DNA of 64,000 nt from Celeribacter ethanolicus (GTDB lineage: Bacteria; Pseudomonadota; Alphaproteobacteria; Rhodobacterales; Rhodobacteraceae): the NCBI RefSeq assembly GCF_001550095.1, contig NZ_LRUC01000020.1:62001-126000 (forward strand), in the 5' to 3' direction. A model generated the notes under the pieces. The model saw only the letters and a list, made by a program, of their open reading frames with translations. It had not been told where the DNA came from and made no database searches. Made by a program: the position numbers and the translations under genes. Positions 62,199 to 64,000 of this stretch are shown here, one piece after another; positions within the stretch are counted from its first letter, which is position 1, and each line of letters opens with the position of its first letter.

Positions 62199-63901
62199 TG
62201 TCCCCGACGCTGCAAAAAGGAGGCAGCCGGTCCGAGACCCGGCTGCTTTCCACCATTCTCCTCCTCGCGATCTGCCTGACGCTGGCACCGGTGCTGCGCC
62301 TCCTCATCGAGGGCGTGACCGATCAGGGCGCGCCTTCGCTGTCGCGGATCGACACGGTGCTGGCACAGCCCGCGACGCTCAGCGCGCTCAGGCATTCGCT
62401 GATCACCGCCGGTCTCGGCACGCTGGTCTCGCTCGTGCTGGGCTCTGCCTTCGCCTTTCTCGTCGCACTCACGGATCTGCGCGCCAAGGCGGCGCTGGTG
62501 TTTTGCCTGATGATCCCGATGATGATCCCACCGCAAATCACCGCGCTGTCGTGGACGCAGATCATGGGCCCGTCTTCCGTTCTGCTGAAAACCCTTGGGA
62601 TCGCACCACCTCTCGGTGCGCCGCAGCCGCTCTATTCGCCCGAAGGCATCATCTTTCTGCTGGGCATTCAGCACATGTCGATCGTTTTCCTGACCCTGCG
62701 CGCAGGGCTGCGCGCCATCCCGCAGGACGTCGTCGAAGCCGCCCGGATCAGCGGCGCGCGCGGCCTGCGCACCTGGTGGCAGGTGATCATGCCGCTGACG
62801 CTCCCGAGCCTCGCTGCGGGCACCGCCATCACCTTTGTCACCGCCCTCGGAAATTTCGGCATCCCCGCGATGCTCGGCATCCCTGCGGGCTATGTGACGC
62901 TGCCGACGCTGGTCTACCAAAAACTCGCCGGGATGGGCACGGGCGTGCTGGCCGAGGTTTCCGTCCTCGCCATGCTGATCGGCGCCGTCGCGGTCACGGG
63001 CATTCTGATCCAGCGGTTTTTTCAAAGCCGCCAGAAAATCCATCTCGTCGGCTCCACTTCCCGCCCGCTCGCGATCCCCTTGGGTGCGGCGCGACTGCCG
63101 GTGGAAGCCCTGCTCTGGGCCGTGGTCTTTGCGATCCTCGTCCTGCCGATGTTCGGCCTTTTGGCGACCTCCCTGGTGCCTGCTTACGGCGTGCCGCTGC
63201 GCCTCGACACGGTGACGCTCGCCTCATGGAATGACGTGCTGTTCCGTCAGCCCGTCACCGCCCGCGCCTTCGTCAATTCCTTCAGCCTCGCCTCCGGGGC
63301 GGCGGTGGTTCTCATGCTGATCTGCCTGCCGCTGGCCTGGTTGATGGAGCGCCATCCCACCCGCCTCTCGCGCCTGTTCGACAGCCTGCTCGACCTGCCC
63401 TATGCGCTGCCGGGCGTCGTCCTCTCGATCTCGATGATCCTCCTGCTGATCAAGCTGCCCTTCACCGACGCCACGCTCTACGGCACGATCTGGATCATCT
63501 TCCTCGCCTATCTCGCGCGGTTCTTCGCCGTCATGTTCCGCCCGGTGCAGGCAAGCCTCAAGCAACTCGACCCTGCCATGGCCGAGGCCGCACAATCGGT
63601 CGGTGCGGGGCTGTTCCAGCGCCTGCGCGACGTGATCCTGCCGCTTTCAGCCCCTGCGGCGGCGGCGGGGGCGATCCTCGTCTTCCTCACCGCGTTCAAT
63701 GAGCTCACCGTCTCCGCGCTGCTGTGGTCCTCGGGCACCGAGACCCTCGGCGTGGTGATCTTCAACCTCGACGACAGCGGCGACACCGCCATGGCCAGCG
63801 CCCTCGCCATGACCATCGTCCTCGTGGTCATGGCACTCATGGGCCTGATCCAATTGGTCTCCCGCCGCTTCCCGAAAGGAGTCGTTCCATGGCAGACATA
63901 G
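62198..63901 (+). CDS. fused ABC transporter permease
   Basis: A 567-residue membrane protein with two BinD-type permease halves in one chain, as in FbpB/AfuB and related transporters. The EAA loops are at EAARISGARGLRTWWQVIMPL in the first half and EAAQSVGAGLFQRLRDVILPL in the second. About 12 membrane segments are visible. It pairs with the binding protein before it and the ATPase after it, with a 13-base overlap to the latter. Confidence 0.92.
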   Translation: MSPTLQKGGSRSETRLLSTILLLAICLTLAPVLRLLIEGVTDQGAPSLSRIDTVLAQPATLSALRHSLITAGLGTLVSLVLGSAFAFLVALTDLRAKAALVFCLMIPMMIPPQITALSWTQIMGPSSVLLKTLGIAPPLGAPQPLYSPEGIIFLLGIQHMSIVFLTLRAGLRAIPQDVVEAARISGARGLRTWWQVIMPLTLPSLAAGTAITFVTALGNFGIPAMLGIPAGYVTLPTLVYQKLAGMGTGVLAEVSVLAMLIGAVAVTGILIQRFFQSRQKIHLVGSTSRPLAIPLGAARLPVEALLWAVVFAILVLPMFGLLATSLVPAYGVPLRLDTVTLASWNDVLFRQPVTARAFVNSFSLASGAAVVLMLICLPLAWLMERHPTRLSRLFDSLLDLPYALPGVVLSISMILLLIKLPFTDATLYGTIWIIFLAYLARFFAVMFRPVQASLKQLDPAMAEAAQSVGAGLFQRLRDVILPLSAPAAAAGAILVFLTAFNELTVSALLWSSGTETLGVVIFNLDDSGDTAMASALAMTIVLVVMALMGLIQLVSRRFPKGVVPWQT

Positions 63902-64000
63902 AGATCGCCTCTCTCGGCAAACTCTTCGCCGGCACCCCCGCGCTTCAGGATATCACGACCCGTTTCGAAGACGGCGAGTTCATCGCCCTCCTCGGCCCTT
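63889..64000 (+). CDS. ABC transporter ATPase (5' part only)
   Basis: The first 37 codons of an ABC ATPase (IASLGKLFAGTPALQDITTR, then FIALLGP, the start of Walker A). The window ends inside Walker A. GAAAGGAG precedes the ATG. It is the energy-coupling subunit of the transporter encoded just upstream. Confidence 0.85.
   Translation, partial: MADIEIASLGKLFAGTPALQDITTRFEDGEFIALLGP

Noticed and set aside
60291-62288. A 665-residue version of the DeoR protein
   Set aside because: The extra 410 residues are antisense to the ABC binding protein and its promoter; the family length and ribosome binding site support 61058 as the start.

Overview
The window is a GC-rich, tightly packed stretch of an alphaproteobacterial chromosome. 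The gene set (trimethylamine oxidation with Tmm and Tdm, the indirect methylamine pathway, an Fds-type formate dehydrogenase, TAXI and DctPQM TRAP transporters, CbiZ) points to the Rhodobacteraceae, probably a marine roseobacter-group bacterium. The genus cannot be read from the sequence. I saw no rRNA, tRNA, insertion sequence or CRISPR array.

1-26.6 kb is an almost continuous methylated-amine and one-carbon oxidation region. Tmm oxidises trimethylamine to its N-oxide and Tdm demethylates that to dimethylamine and formaldehyde. GmaS, MgsABC and MgdABCD turn methylamine plus glutamate into N-methylglutamate and then into methylene-tetrahydrofolate. FolD and PurU release formate, and FdsGBA with FdhD and FdsD oxidises it to CO2 and NADH. 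Five regulators are interleaved: a GntR/FCD protein, a GlxA-type AraC protein, an XRE-cupin protein coupled to an AmiC-like binding protein, and a LysR protein. Several sit beside clear dyads or direct repeats. The dimethylamine monooxygenase and a TMAO importer, needed to complete the route, are not in the window.

26.7-34.6 kb holds tex and then a vitamin B12 operon (btuB-btuF-btuC-btuD-cbiZ) behind a cobalamin riboswitch. 34.6-46.2 kb is an accessory region: a TAXI-TRAP transporter with a sulfotransferase, followed by an unusual set of a carrier-thioesterase protein with a cysteine nucleophile, two adenylate-forming ligases, an acyl carrier protein, an LpxL-like acyltransferase without the usual acidic residue, a second sulfotransferase and a GT4 glycosyltransferase. 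No ketosynthase or condensation domain is present, so this may be a small uncharacterised pathway to an acylated, possibly sulfated or glycosylated product.

46.5-53.6 kb is a signalling block: two histidine kinases, an Hpt protein, a response regulator with a degenerate GGDEF-like output domain, a CheY-like protein and a PAS-LuxR regulator. 53.7-60.3 kb is a catabolic operon (thiolase, acyl-CoA ligase, DctPQM TRAP transporter, short-chain dehydrogenase), probably for an unidentified carboxylic acid. The window ends with a DeoR regulator divergent from an iron/phosphonate-type ABC transporter whose ATPase runs off the right edge.
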